From Pachyseris speciosa (lineage: Eukaryota; Cnidaria; Anthozoa; Scleractinia; Pachyseridae): 64,000 nucleotides of DNA. The stretch spans positions 52,501 to 116,500 of the forward strand of contig JAEMWC010000097.1 in assembly GCA_016490735.1 (NCBI GenBank). Reading direction: 5' to 3'. The number at the start of each line of letters is the position of its first letter. Position 1 is the stretch's first letter. The notes beneath the pieces were generated by a model. The model saw only the letters and a program-made list of their open reading frames with translations. It was not told where the DNA came from and searched no databases. This document shows, piece by piece, positions 60,201-64,000 of this stretch. The position numbers and the translations under genes are program-made.

Positions 60201-61480
60201 ACGCTTTAAGATTCACTTCCCGAAGTTTTGCAGAATTCTGACTGGTGGAAGTATTATTTTTTGTAGCTTTCTTGAAACCAACTTCTACAGCCATGAACTT
60301 ACATGCAAATTCGATCTTTCGAATCTCCCATGGGTATTTAGTTGGCCAGTTTTAAACTTCCCGCGAGAGTATAAGTTTTGTTCAATCACTAATCAGCCGT
60401 GAAATTTAAGTTGAACAAGATTTGTCTTTATCGTTCACTTAAACTCCTCGGCTAACTTTAAATCGTGGTTTTATCGGCTTTCAAACAGCTTAAAGTCAAC
60501 TTCGCCTGCGTAACTGGCGGTTTTGCTGGGGAGCGCGACCGAGCGAGCGGTGAAACTCCATTCTCCTCGCGGCGGCGCTCTCCCCAACAAAACCGCCAGC
60601 TACGGAGCCACAAACAGCTCGGCCTTGGCATGCGTTTTTCAAAAATCCGAAAACATTTCGCAGACCCGAAAAGCTGTAGTGGCAGGATATTCTGCAGTTA
60701 CTCATCAGGCTTTTACACTAAAATTAGCAACTTTATTCTGTGTAAACTTCGGATAACGTTTGACTATTGGAAGTCTTTTGGGACAAATTAAAAGATGTCG
60801 CTGCGTGCGAACATTTTCACCGTCGCGTAATTTTCACGTGTGCAAGGACGTAAATTTGAATTGGCTTTACCTGCGTAAATAAAATAGCGGCGATGTGTGA
60901 AAAGCCGCGCGTAAACATACAAGTTGAATCTCGCTCAATTTTTTAGTTCGATTCGCGGCCCACCTTTAACTAGAGCGCCTTTGTTATATACATCGCGTCT
61001 TGGGATCTCAGTTCACGCATCCAAGCGTTTGATTGACAGCAGCAGAAATATTGAAGCAACTCGAGTATTCCCAAAGCGGAATCTATCTACCAATCACAGC
61101 CGACTATTTCTGGATATGCAAATTATTATGCCGCTCGCTGAACAACTGGGCGCTGTAAGCACATGTCGCGAAAGACAATAGCATTCTGCGCGATGCAAAA
61201 TGGCGACCACGTGCCCTCGTGTGCATAGTTATCTTTATAAGTGTATATGACTATAAACCCATCACAGTTTCAATGCTATATACTGTGCTCCAGGAATGGG
61301 ACGAATGATTTTGAATGTATGACTGTTTGCGTTTTACAATTAACTCGACTCTCGACAAGTTCAAAACACACTCGTGGAAGAACAAGTTTTGAAGCATGAC
61401 AAGCCTTCCAAATGTGCAGACAAAATTAACTTCAGGCGAAAAAGGTAGCTTACCGTCAAAGTAATCAGAAACGTCTTCAT
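27606..61480 (-). CDS. Candidate large modular secreted gene (signal module, Ly6/uPAR repeats, CUB)
   Basis: Hypothetical chain of minus-strand exons, 5' to 3': 61480-61454 (phase 0 out), 59238-59115 (0 in, 1 out), Ly6/uPAR exons 53577-53266, 53233-52979, 48014-47703, 47670-47416, 42383-42069 and 42030-41778 (1-1 where intact), CUB halves 32853-32700 (1 in, 2 out) and 28938-28370 (2 in, 1 out), and a possible short last exon 27622-27606. Exons 1 and 2 are homologous to those of the left CUB genes and make a signal peptide. All exons are on one strand in a workable order with compatible phases, apart from defects in the third Ly6/uPAR pair and in the donor at 52978. The introns hold the RecQ transposon and LINEs. 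It could equally be two genes (signal module plus Ly6/uPAR, and a separate CUB gene whose start I cannot see). Transcript data would decide. Confidence 0.35.
28370..28938 (-). CDS. CUB domain, second half, with long Asp-rich insertion (exon)
   Basis: Exon of 569 nt between acceptor 'cattgcttttacag' and donor C|GTAAGT; phase 2 in, phase 1 out, exactly as in exon 4 of the left CUB genes. It begins RDFVTVFVGCRP (CUB strand), is interrupted by an insertion of about 110 residues, and returns to CUB sequence at VRIVFTSNDSGTRTGFKARF. The insertion starts after PAKRFFDHDRAYDD, is dominated by Asp/Asn strings such as DYNDDDNDDNYDDNN, and ends in a polybasic stretch RKDRRRRPRHR. The GAT/GAC-rich DNA resembles an (ATC)n repeat, so the insertion probably grew from a microsatellite. 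Asp-rich secreted proteins can bind calcium; a matrix role is inference. Three Cys flank the insertion. Confidence 0.75.
28939..32699 (-). other. Intron of the Asp-rich CUB gene
   Basis: Separates the two CUB half-exons. I find no further exon. It contains a poly-A run (29647), T-rich tracts near 29730, a hairpin element at 31978-32091 and a C-run at 31789-31808. Confidence 0.5.
31978..32091. mobile_element. Hairpin MITE
   Basis: The left arm 'gcaaaatatcgtgattt' pairs with 'aaatcacgatattttgc' on the right, and the outer 'attattgga' pairs with 'tcaataat', with moderate divergence between. Sequence to about 32290 ('ttatttgtagatcacgtgg') looks like a related dispersed repeat but I cannot define its ends. 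Confidence 0.6.
32700..32853 (-). CDS. CUB domain, first half (exon)
   Basis: Exon of 154 nt, the same length and phases (1 in, 2 out) as exon 3 of the left CUB genes. Acceptor 'ttttgtcctttgacag', donor CG|GTGAGT. It encodes 50 full codons, CGGALSTSSGGFTTPNYPSN ... NANCSWTITLPP ... LFFQVFKLEP, a textbook CUB N-terminal half with the first Cys pair. No long open frame covers it in full, so a simple ORF search misses it. Its 3' phase joins cleanly to the exon at 28938. Confidence 0.8.
33215..33853. mobile_element. Foldback element with ~175-bp inverted repeats
   Basis: The ends 'cgggtcagctgtca' and inverted 'tgacagctgacccg' are followed by about 175 bp of near-identical inverted sequence ('gagctgagactttgcacaat', 'gacgtcattttcgcgcc' on the right arm) around a central ~290 bp. 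No transposase is present. The superfamily is uncertain because I cannot fix a target duplication. Confidence 0.8.
33930..34050. repeat. (GAGT)n microsatellite
   Basis: About 30 tandem copies of GAGT with a few interruptions (gagc, gaat, cagt). Confidence 0.95.
34051..34200 (-). mobile_element. Retroelement 3' end with (TAACAG)n tail
   Basis: 'agtaacagtaacagtaacag' followed by 'taaatctttgttgcgcc' reads on the minus strand as a conserved element end plus a hexamer tail, the usual shape of a LINE or SINE 3' terminus. The rest of the element is not recognisable. Confidence 0.45.
35076..35148. repeat. Left terminal inverted repeat of the RecQ transposon
   Basis: Contains an internal imperfect hairpin: CAGACGTATTTCCGGC near the outer end pairs with GCCGAAAATAACGTCTG near the inner end. 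Confidence 0.85.
35263..35727 (+). CDS. Transposon-borne zinc-finger-like protein (probably truncated)
   Basis: A 154-aa frame starting MGAIETSKKILTSEVCFLCK. An N-terminal CxxC (CFLC) and a later CxxxC (ICRTRCYNRLLRYKRALERV) with KVFGKSTLAIHSL between them resemble a small metal-binding domain that I recall from many uncharacterised cnidarian proteins. A basic segment follows (RVKRLAKESGQKPEAKKS). The last ~25 residues do not look conserved and the other frames carry Pro/Leu-rich sequence, so a frameshift near 35640 may have truncated the protein. It lies inside the transposon, so a DNA-binding role in transposition is inferred. The start is the first ATG after the left inverted repeat. Confidence 0.55.
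   Translation: MGAIETSKKILTSEVCFLCKAKVSSAEKIKVFGKSTLAIHSLILRSTEVDLSAYVGSDLAAICRTRCYNRLLRYKRALERVGDIENEIKQDFKNDGPFRVKRLAKESGQKPEAKKSLKFEDANVNSSPSQSIGWNWHLSFYKPFSASRFHSWCC
35728..37175. other. Non-coding middle of the RecQ transposon
   Basis: AT-rich with no long frame on either strand. If an autonomous relative exists, a transposase might be expected here or in place of the zinc-finger ORF. Confidence 0.5.
37176..37308. mobile_element. Hairpin MITE inside the RecQ transposon
   Basis: The left 'gggcaactgcgcacctaccc' pairs with the right 'ggggaaggtgcacagttgccc', arms about 45 bp. 'aaagttttg' stands on both sides (about 37165 and 37311) and may be the target duplication. Confidence 0.65.
37611..39697 (-). 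pseudogene. RecQ-like superfamily 2 helicase, broken
   Basis: Exon 1 39697-39131, donor G|GTAAGT; exon 2 38847-37611, acceptor 'ctttattctag'. Motifs in order: motif 0/I (FGFDSLNKHQEEALRF, NLPTGFGK Walker A), VVSPLINLMKDQV (Ia), DEAHVICHW (motif II, DEAH), LTATATEDTR (III), ILVATIAFGMGVDCKQV (V), YMQESGRAGRDG (VI). Past the helicase core is a Cys-rich zinc-binding-like region (KECRCKHLL, SCKCGLEDC) and an acidic tail ending EEEAFFGSD. Two defects are visible: a frameshift right after the Walker A Lys (about 39450) and an in-frame TAA at about 38193. The gene is transposon cargo rather than a host RecQ. RecQ helicases unwind DNA 3' to 5' in recombination and repair; a role in transposon replication or repair is inference. 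Confidence 0.85.
39713..39783. repeat. Right terminal inverted repeat of the RecQ transposon
   Basis: Reverse complement of 35076-35146 with one or two mismatches, ending CGTTCGCAGGCTA. Confidence 0.85.
40632..40660 (+). other. Hammerhead-like motif, unit 1
   Basis: CTGATGA is followed 18 bases later by CGAAA, with a possible GGA/TCC stem II between, then TATTG..CAATA that could form stem III. This is the core of the hammerhead ribozymes described in Penelope-like elements. Stem I pairing is weak, so catalysis is doubtful. Confidence 0.35.
40755..41570 (+). pseudogene. LINE reverse transcriptase C-terminal fragment, unit 1
   Basis: The + strand reads GSQLEIVSPEKDLGIYIADS, then LVRSHLGYATQIWSPKSKDL and KLERVQRRATKYCLVFPFIC (40836-41189), a typical LINE RT thumb/C-terminal region. 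After a gap of 250 bp comes CNTVTFQGSFF and RIWTTLANDLQLSRNLQ (41427-41520), the end of the same kind of protein. There is no catalytic domain. Copies are at 52030-52730 and, in part, 46500-46680 and 47055-47170. Confidence 0.7.
41778..42030 (-). pseudogene. Ly6/uPAR half-domain exon b1, damaged
   Basis: Homologous to exons b2 and b3: NNKDCSAVGMLYPIETVNLT, VERGCLLSSKCDTECMARNQ, CAITCCNTSLYN. The domain lacks the N-terminal Cys group and the final Cys. The acceptor is altered (AACAG instead of AAGAG), which would move the splice by two bases and break the frame, and a TAG interrupts the linker at 41796-41794. The donor C|GTAAGT is still good. Confidence 0.65.
42069..42383 (-). CDS. Ly6/uPAR (three-finger) domain exon a1
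   Basis: Exon of 315 nt, phase 1 in and 1 out; acceptor 'cttgatag', donor G|GTAAGT. Its 104 codons hold 12 Cys: LTCANCQGPSDDACTLSEIA, EICLSPLDACVQVETFNLT, VERGCFLGSYCDTECIARNQ, SCAITCCNTSLCN. The closing CCxxxxCN is the Ly6/uPAR signature. A Thr/Pro linker (PPTPTVPTTPFG) follows. This is an extracellular disulfide-rich fold; ligands unknown. Confidence 0.82.
42770..42993. mobile_element. PIF/Harbinger-type MITE, unit 1
   Basis: The ends GGGCCTGTTTACATGG and the inverted CCATGTAAACAGGACC are flanked by TAA on both sides (42767-42769, 42994-42996). About 224 bp, with GC-rich inner inverted segments (cccgccttcccgggg / cggctaacgg). Confidence 0.85.
43431..46137 (-). pseudogene. APE-type LINE with endonuclease and reverse transcriptase, broken
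   Basis: Minus-strand blocks: N-terminal region and endonuclease start (46100-45495: LALLHLNIHSISHKLDKF, ISETWLDDSS, GGGVGFYLAD), endonuclease continued in another frame (45495-44878: IGIIYRPPDRKLRDF, FLMGDWNLNLMN, ISDHLPIFTVI), RT N-terminal part (44720-44217: GATGFDNVPMSLIKE), RT core (44011-43739: VPQSSILGPILFLIYINDM, catalytic FADDTNIFF), thumb (43663-43403). The RT C-terminus and tail are missing. Frameshifts near 45495, 44870 and 44210 inactivate it. The AP endonuclease places it among APE-type non-LTR retrotransposons. It interrupts unit 1 of the local triplication. Confidence 0.85.
46138..46480 (+). mobile_element. Retroelement 3' end with (ATTGA)n tail
   Basis: Non-coding sequence ending 'aaaaattgaattgaattga' at about 46470, a pentamer tail typical of a + strand LINE 3' end. 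Its body is not recognisable. Confidence 0.4.
46500..46950. repeat. Partial extra copy of the Ly6/uPAR triplication unit
   Basis: Contains a scrap of the LINE fragment (46501-46560, joined directly to 'cagaatctggacaa') and the 3' part of an exon b: linker and donor (46888-46946, minus strand, donor C|GTAAGT). Most of the domain is missing, so it cannot encode one. It marks a recombination scar. Confidence 0.75.
47416..47670 (-). CDS. Ly6/uPAR half-domain exon b2
   Basis: Exon of 255 nt, phase 1-1 with acceptor 'tttttaag|AG' and donor T|GTGAGT. It reads NNKDCSVVGMLYPIETVNLT, VERGCLLSSKCDKECMARNQ, TITCCNTSLSN, then a Pro/Thr linker. It has the second half of a Ly6/uPAR domain but lacks the first Cys group and the final Cys-Asn, so it may not fold as a full three-finger domain. 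This is the only b exon with both splice sites and frame intact. Confidence 0.6.
47703..48014 (-). CDS. Ly6/uPAR (three-finger) domain exon a2
   Basis: Exon of 312 nt, phase 1-1; acceptor 'tgtgttttaacag', donor G|GTAAGT. It has 12 Cys in the same spacing as a1: LACASCQGPTADACTLSEVE, SPLDACVQVETFTLTSASAT, IERGCFQGSNCDTECIARNQ, CAIACCNSSMCN. The linker is TTPTVPTTIPTTPFG. Confidence 0.82.
48499..49701 (-). mobile_element. 5'-truncated LINE inserted in the MITE
   Basis: The minus strand encodes the C-terminal half of a LINE RT without interruption (49701-48895: CANKLSLNVDKSNFVIFYPP, IKYLGILIDANLNWKNKADY, KSLRIITFSKFDENSSPIFK, GPKIWNLIEENVKALSMSQY, stop). It ends with a (GTT)n tail at 48499. The target duplication is aaaatgaattga (48487-48498) and aaaacaaattga (49702-49713). 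The missing 5' part is the usual result of incomplete target-primed reverse transcription. The open frame suggests a fairly recent insertion. Confidence 0.88.
48749..48783. repeat. (CA)n microsatellite within the LINE 3' region
   Basis: About 17 CA repeats with further imperfect ACAC upstream. Confidence 0.95.
50028..50262. repeat. Minisatellite, ~20-bp period, orientation 1
   Basis: Degenerate repeats of 'tgtcgtgaattgtaataac' (for example at 50032, 50162, 50190), ending in 'gaaatgagaaattatccag'. The reverse complement of the whole array, including this flank, is at 58569-58805. Confidence 0.8.
50286..50372. repeat. (TA)n and poly-T tract
   Basis: Two TA runs broken by 'tta', followed by a T-run. 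Related tracts are at 54112-54160 and 57208-57286. Confidence 0.95.
50809..51232 (-). pseudogene. Integrase-core transposon fragment (N-terminal part)
   Basis: 51232-51047 reads MAARIRNDTWKEDEELNQDL, DEILDFVSKKYPLYSWSLRT, LCRRLHYFDRK; after a frame change it continues (51030-50809) DYEIELDDLEESVREEMNGP, GNLLGYCTLTKHIREIHGKK, LVYAMMEHVDPSGLKERGG. This is the N-terminal, helix-turn-helix-like region that in cnidarian proteins I recall precedes an integrase/DDE catalytic core. The catalytic part is absent: the frame runs into the local repeat at 50808. The break is at about 51040. Confidence 0.6.
51233..51627. other. Low-complexity gap
   Basis: Poly-T and A-rich runs; no gene. Confidence 0.6.
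51829..51857 (+). other. Hammerhead-like motif, unit 3
   Basis: Same CTGATGA...CGAAA arrangement as at 40632-40660; one base in the stem III loop strand differs (ttttaaatata). Confidence 0.35.
52030..52730 (+). pseudogene. LINE reverse transcriptase C-terminal fragment, unit 3
   Basis: Same fragment as 40755-41570 (SPEKDLGIYIADSLTLNMQV, LVRSHLGYATQIRSPQSKYL), with additional stops such as the TGA at about 52282. Confidence 0.7.
52979..53233 (-). CDS. Ly6/uPAR half-domain exon b3, donor lost
   Basis: Same layout as b2 (NNKDCSVVGMLYPIETVNLT, VERGCLLSSKCDKECMARNQ, CTITCCNTSLSN). The acceptor 'tttttaag|AG' is intact, but the donor GT has become CT (52978). If not spliced, translation would run into TAG at 52973-52971, ending ...PGPSK. 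So in this unit b3 is either dead or has turned into a terminal exon. Confidence 0.55.
53266..53577 (-). CDS. Ly6/uPAR (three-finger) domain exon a3
   Basis: Exon of 312 nt, phase 1-1; acceptor 'tgtgttttaacag', donor G|GTAAGT. It has 12 Cys: LTCVNCQGPIADACTLSEVE, SPLDACVQVETFNLTSASAT, IERGCFQGSNCDTECIARNQ, CAINCCNTILCN. The linker equals that of a2. It is the first Ly6/uPAR exon downstream of the signal-peptide module at 59.1-61.5 kb, and its phase fits exon 2 there. Confidence 0.82.
54112..54160. repeat. (TA)n microsatellite
   Basis: About 24 TA repeats, followed by 'aaattttttttttaagcaact'. Confidence 0.95.
54820..56012. mobile_element. TTAA-type non-autonomous transposon, left-truncated, inverted copy
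   Basis: Reverse complement of most of 9707-10982 with moderate divergence. The right end is intact (CTGGTACCAGCCATC then TTAA at 56009-56012); the other end and its inverted repeat are missing. Confidence 0.8.
56156..56431. mobile_element. MITE with TA target duplication
   Basis: The left GAGCGCTTTTCAATCGAGT and the inverted right end GAGCAGTTTTTAATTGAGT are similar, and TA stands on each side. This is compatible with Tc1/mariner-type insertion. Confidence 0.6.
56567..56689. mobile_element. Hairpin element
   Basis: 'atttaccgcaagttctatgg' pairs with 'ccatagaaacttgtggtaaat' and the adjoining 'tttatagg' with 'cctataaa', around a loop of about 60 bp. Confidence 0.65.
56748..56860 (-). mobile_element. 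Retroelement 3' tail
   Basis: 'agtttcaagttcaagtttca' then 'agttttatttatttac' reads on the minus strand as an element end plus a short repeat tail. Confidence 0.4.
57208..57286. repeat. (TA)n microsatellite
   Basis: About 39 uninterrupted TA repeats. Confidence 0.97.
57332..57458 (-). mobile_element. Short tRNA-derived SINE with 13-bp target duplication
   Basis: The minus strand has a tRNA-like head with 'agtggttaaggc' (A-box) and 'taggttcgattcctgg' (B-box). The flanks are ctaagtaattaag at 57319-57331 and 57459-57471. Confidence 0.8.
57517..58095 (-). repeat. Two tandem tRNA-like repeat units
   Basis: 57517-57711 and 57900-58095 are close direct copies. Each starts near 'caacaactgattc', contains 'ccaagctttggtgaaatatt' and ends in a minus-strand tRNA-like segment (57710-57647, 58095-58022) with B-box 'gggttcaaatccc'. 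They look like tRNA-derived SINE heads or tRNA pseudogenes rather than working tRNAs. Confidence 0.65.
58569..58805. repeat. Minisatellite, ~20-bp period, orientation 2
   Basis: Repeats of 'attacaatttacgacag'; reverse complement of 50028-50262, sharing the flank 'ctggataatttctcatttcg'. Confidence 0.8.
58806..59114. other. Intron sequence without recognised features
   Basis: Nothing recognisable between the minisatellite and the exon ending at 59115. Confidence 0.4.
59115..59238 (-). CDS. Signal-module exon 2 of the large minus-strand gene
   Basis: Exon of 124 nt, phase 0 in and 1 out; acceptor 'ctgttgtttatggcag', donor G|GTCAGA (weak; an alternative GG|GTACAG is 16 bases on but changes phase). 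It encodes VVIASLVANESAFIGNRFIT and LIKELDELKSIANNVLKHQE. It is homologous to exon 2 of the left CUB genes (IVVASIITAES ... IGDLKTNVLSKPQEQ): same start hydrophobicity, same ES after the cleavage site, same end EQ|G. The later residues could form a short amphipathic helix. Confidence 0.7.
59239..61453 (-). other. Intron 1 of the large minus-strand gene
   Basis: Holds the hairpin element at 60506-60604; I see no other exon or gene. Confidence 0.45.
60506..60604. mobile_element. Hairpin MITE
   Basis: 'taactggcggttttgctggg' pairs with the inverted 'cccaacaaaaccgccagcta' (one or two mismatches); GC-rich interior. Confidence 0.75.
61454..61480 (-). CDS. Signal-module exon 1 of the large minus-strand gene
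   Basis: ATG to donor ACG|GTAAGC encodes MKTFLITLT, matching exon 1b of the left CUB genes (MKTFLIPFT). Joined to exon 2 it makes a good signal peptide (MKTFLITLT-VVIASLVA/NES). The DNA before the ATG ('gagcaaag') also resembles the left genes. Confidence 0.7.
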
Positions 61481-61559
61481 CTTTGCTCTCAGCAGTTCTG
61501 CAGGTGTTCCAGTACCGTCCGGCCCGAAACTTCTTTTGGTGCAGCTTGGTAATTCATGG

Positions 61560-61600
61560 TTGGGATATATGTAGACTATATACCATCGATTGACCAATGA
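61560..61600 (-). promoter_or_regulatory. TATA-like box upstream of signal exon 1
   Basis: The minus strand reads 'ggtatatagtctacatatat' about 100 bp before the ATG at 61480, a spacing similar to that in the left genes. Function inferred. Confidence 0.3.
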
Positions 61601-61615
61601 ACGACCGCCTAGCGA

Positions 61616-62190
61616 GACAACTTGGCTACGAATACTGTCTGCTACTTCAACTGAAGATATATCTCTTCCGCTGAAAAGCTGAAAGGATCACGTTCAGTAC
61701 ACTGATCCCACTTAATAGTGTGATAGTAGTAACAGTTAATAATTTGAGTTGATTACAAAAAAACGCTTGGTTTTGGTTTTTGGGTAATAAAATGAAATTT
61801 TCATAAACGATCAATCAACAGCAGTTTCGACTTTTTGTCTGAACGAATTTATTTACCTCCTCGATATTGCTTCGATATTGATTAGCAATATTTGTAACGT
61901 TTTATTTCTCTCTCAACTTGGCTACAGATACTGCCTGCCACTTCAACTGAAGATATATCTCTTCCGCTGAAAAGCTAAATGGATCACGTTCGGCACACTG
62001 ATCCCATTTAATAGTCTGATAGTAGTAATATTTATTAATTTGAGTTGATTACAAAAAACGCTTGGGTTTGGTTTTTGGGTGATAAAATGAAATTTCATAA
62101 GCGATCAATCAACAGCAGTTTCGACTTTTTGTGTGAAGGAATTTATTTACTTCCTCAATATTGCTTCTATATTGATTAGTAATATTATTA
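61616..62190. repeat. Tandem duplication upstream of the minus-strand gene (period ~297 bp)
   Basis: 61616-61895 and 61914-62190 are direct repeats ('caacttggctac', 'cttcaactgaagatatatct', 'tcaacagcagtttcgacttt'). They lie directly 5' of signal exon 1, so they may duplicate regulatory sequence. Confidence 0.85.
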
Positions 62191-62215
62191 ACATTAAAAT
62201 CATTGATCAGGTGCT

Positions 62216-62520
62216 GCTATCGTTAAACATGAACCATAACTTCCGTCCAAGCAATATATATAAGTGGTGCACAAAATCCGTTTTAAAAAGTTACATTGGG
62301 CTGCTTGCATGAACGGATGTATTAGAATCCCTTTGTTAGACTTAATAAGATTGATTTTGTGTTTTCAGGGAGTTGTGTTTTTAATGTAATTTTATTGTAA
62401 TAAGCGCTAATGGGCTATAGGGAATTAGCGCTTTAGAAATTGTTATTATTACATATGGGGCCAATAACAGCTATGCATTTTGACGCCCTTTCTTCACAAG
62501 CAGACACACAGTTATTTGCT
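62216..62520 (+). repeat. Rearranged copy of the CUB-gene upstream module
   Basis: 62216-62300 ('ttccgtccaagcaatatata') matches 465-490 and 14775, and 62452-62500 ('acatatggggccaataac') matches 125-150. The two blocks are in the reverse order compared with the left genes. No exon 1 follows on the + strand. Confidence 0.6.
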
Positions 62521-64000
62521 TGAGTGTTTTCTTTTCAGTTTAATATATATATTTAGCCAAGCCTAAAAGCGGAGCTCCAAAAGCATTCTTTTTCTACTGG
62601 CATTTACATATAGTCTGCTTGTCATATCACCCATCTGACCTCACTCAAGCTACAGACCCAATGCTGTAGAAAATAGTATGGAAAGGTGATCTGAGCCAGT
62701 GGCACAGTGGATTTGGACCCCACGTTGATTTGCACCCTCCAGTCCAGATCTGCTTGTGGATCAGATTTGGACCCCCTAGTCCAGAACTGCTAGCAGATAT
62801 GAATCTCCTTTTACGAATTTGGACCCCCAACCCTCCTAAAAACAAGCGTTCTATTGAGTAAGGTAATAAAAATTCCTTTCCAAACTGAGTTTGGAGATGT
62901 TAAAAAAGCAAAATAAAAATATTGAGGTAGGTTTTTTTAAAAATAATCTTTAATACCTTGTGTAAAAAAGAACCCGCAAAGCTAGTTTCCATCTATAAAT
63001 TTTTAAAACAAAACATTTCTTAACATCTTAGAGCAATACCTAAGGACAGGTCTGTTTCCCCGTTCAACTGTAGGCAACTTAGTTACATACTTAGCTACTT
63101 AGGTATGGTTTAGAGCCACTAGAAATTGGTGGAGAAGCCTGGTGATTGCTCCTTGGAATCAGTATCACATCAGATATATAGTGATTCAGATCATCACTTC
63201 ATAATGAATGCAATTTCAATTATCCACAGCCTCCCATGAGACAGTCAGAAATCGGAAATTGTGTATCCTCTGGATATATGTATGCCTCACAAAAATTATG
63301 AAAGAAAGATGCATGGAAATCAATAAAAATATTTAGATGCCATGAATTAAGACCAAGATATTTATTTTGATCAATTACTTCTTGACCTTACTTCCACAAA
63401 AAAAAACTGCTTGCTAACATTAAGCTCATCACTCAATGTACCTACAGTGTTTTCAAAAAGAAATCCAGCTGCTCCTCTGGCCAGTTAAGTGCAAGACCAA
63501 ACAACTTGATAACAATATATTGGGCATTTGGTTGATACCACTATCAAGGTGATTCATCAAAGCAAAAGTGCTGGAAATCCGTTAGCCATCTTAACTTGAT
63601 CTTAACATACTTCATCAAACATCAGAGATTCCATTAAACATTAATGCCAAATGTCATCCAAACATCCCACAAGATTGGTGTGACCAGCTACTAATAAAAT
63701 TAATTGAAAGACTGTATGCAGGAGGAGGAAATCCAAAGGATGTGTACATTGATGAGAAAGAGCTTACTTTAAGTTTAATTTTAAGTTTTAAGTTTAATAA
63801 TACTTTCTCATGTGAATACAACTAAGTTGATACAAAACAAAAAAGTGCATGACTGGAGAATAATTGGGAGAAACTAAATTCCCATACAAAGAATATTATC
63901 TAATATTACACATTCTAAAAACTAAGAGGTGAAATTTAAACGTGGCCCAAAGCTAACCTAATCAAATTAAATCAAATACTTGTCTCTTACAAGTCACCCC
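62521..64000. other. Region without recognised genes
   Basis: AT-rich. Imperfect repeats of 'tttggacccc..agtccag' at 62700-62830 are the only structure noted. Confidence 0.5.

Overview
The window is eukaryotic and most likely from an anthozoan cnidarian, probably a stony coral. It is AT-rich, its genes are split by canonical GT..AG introns, and it is packed with LINE remnants, tRNA-derived SINEs and short inverted-repeat transposons. The zinc-finger/RecQ-like transposon cargo and the small secreted CUB and Ly6/uPAR domain exons are of types I associate with coral and anemone genomes. No species can be named from sequence alone, and there is no sign of bacterial organisation, rRNA or CRISPR.

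Left third (1-26640). A segment of about 9.5 kb is present twice in the same orientation (1-9551 and 16942-26283). Each copy carries one small secreted-protein gene on the + strand, reconstructed here as five exons: short signal-peptide exon 1 (duplicated as 1a/1b), exon 2 completing the signal peptide, two exons making one CUB domain, and a Ser/Gly/acidic tail exon. The second half of the CUB domain contains an acidic, Tyr-rich, lysine/arginine-bracketed insertion. Downstream of each gene is a decayed LINE. Between the copies (9552-16941) lie a TTAA-flanked transposon, several MITEs and an older third copy of the gene's 5' region.

Middle and right (27600-61480), minus strand. A second, much larger gene seems to run leftwards from about 61480. 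Its exons 1 and 2 are clear homologues of exons 1 and 2 of the left genes. They are followed by three tandem pairs of Ly6/uPAR (three-finger) exons (53577-52971, 48014-47416, 42383-41778) and by two exons of a CUB domain (32853-32700, 28938-28370) holding a long Asp-rich insertion. Intron phases agree at every junction except the damaged first pair, but I cannot prove that all these exons belong to one transcript.

The intervals are filled by mobile DNA. A 4.7 kb terminal-inverted-repeat transposon (35076-39783, 9-bp target duplication) carries a zinc-finger-like ORF and a broken RecQ-like helicase gene, and is itself nested inside an older inverted-repeat element (34440-40352). There is an APE-RT LINE (43431-46137), a 5'-truncated LINE sitting inside a MITE (48499-49701), an integrase-core fragment, a foldback element, an inverted pair of ~20-bp-period minisatellites, and SINEs with clear target duplications. 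The Ly6/uPAR exon pairs multiplied as part of a local triplication that also contains a LINE fragment and a hammerhead-like motif.

The most interesting result is the family of secreted proteins built from a shared two-exon signal-peptide module joined to CUB or Ly6/uPAR modules, with acidic, polybasic-bracketed insertions inside the CUB fold.
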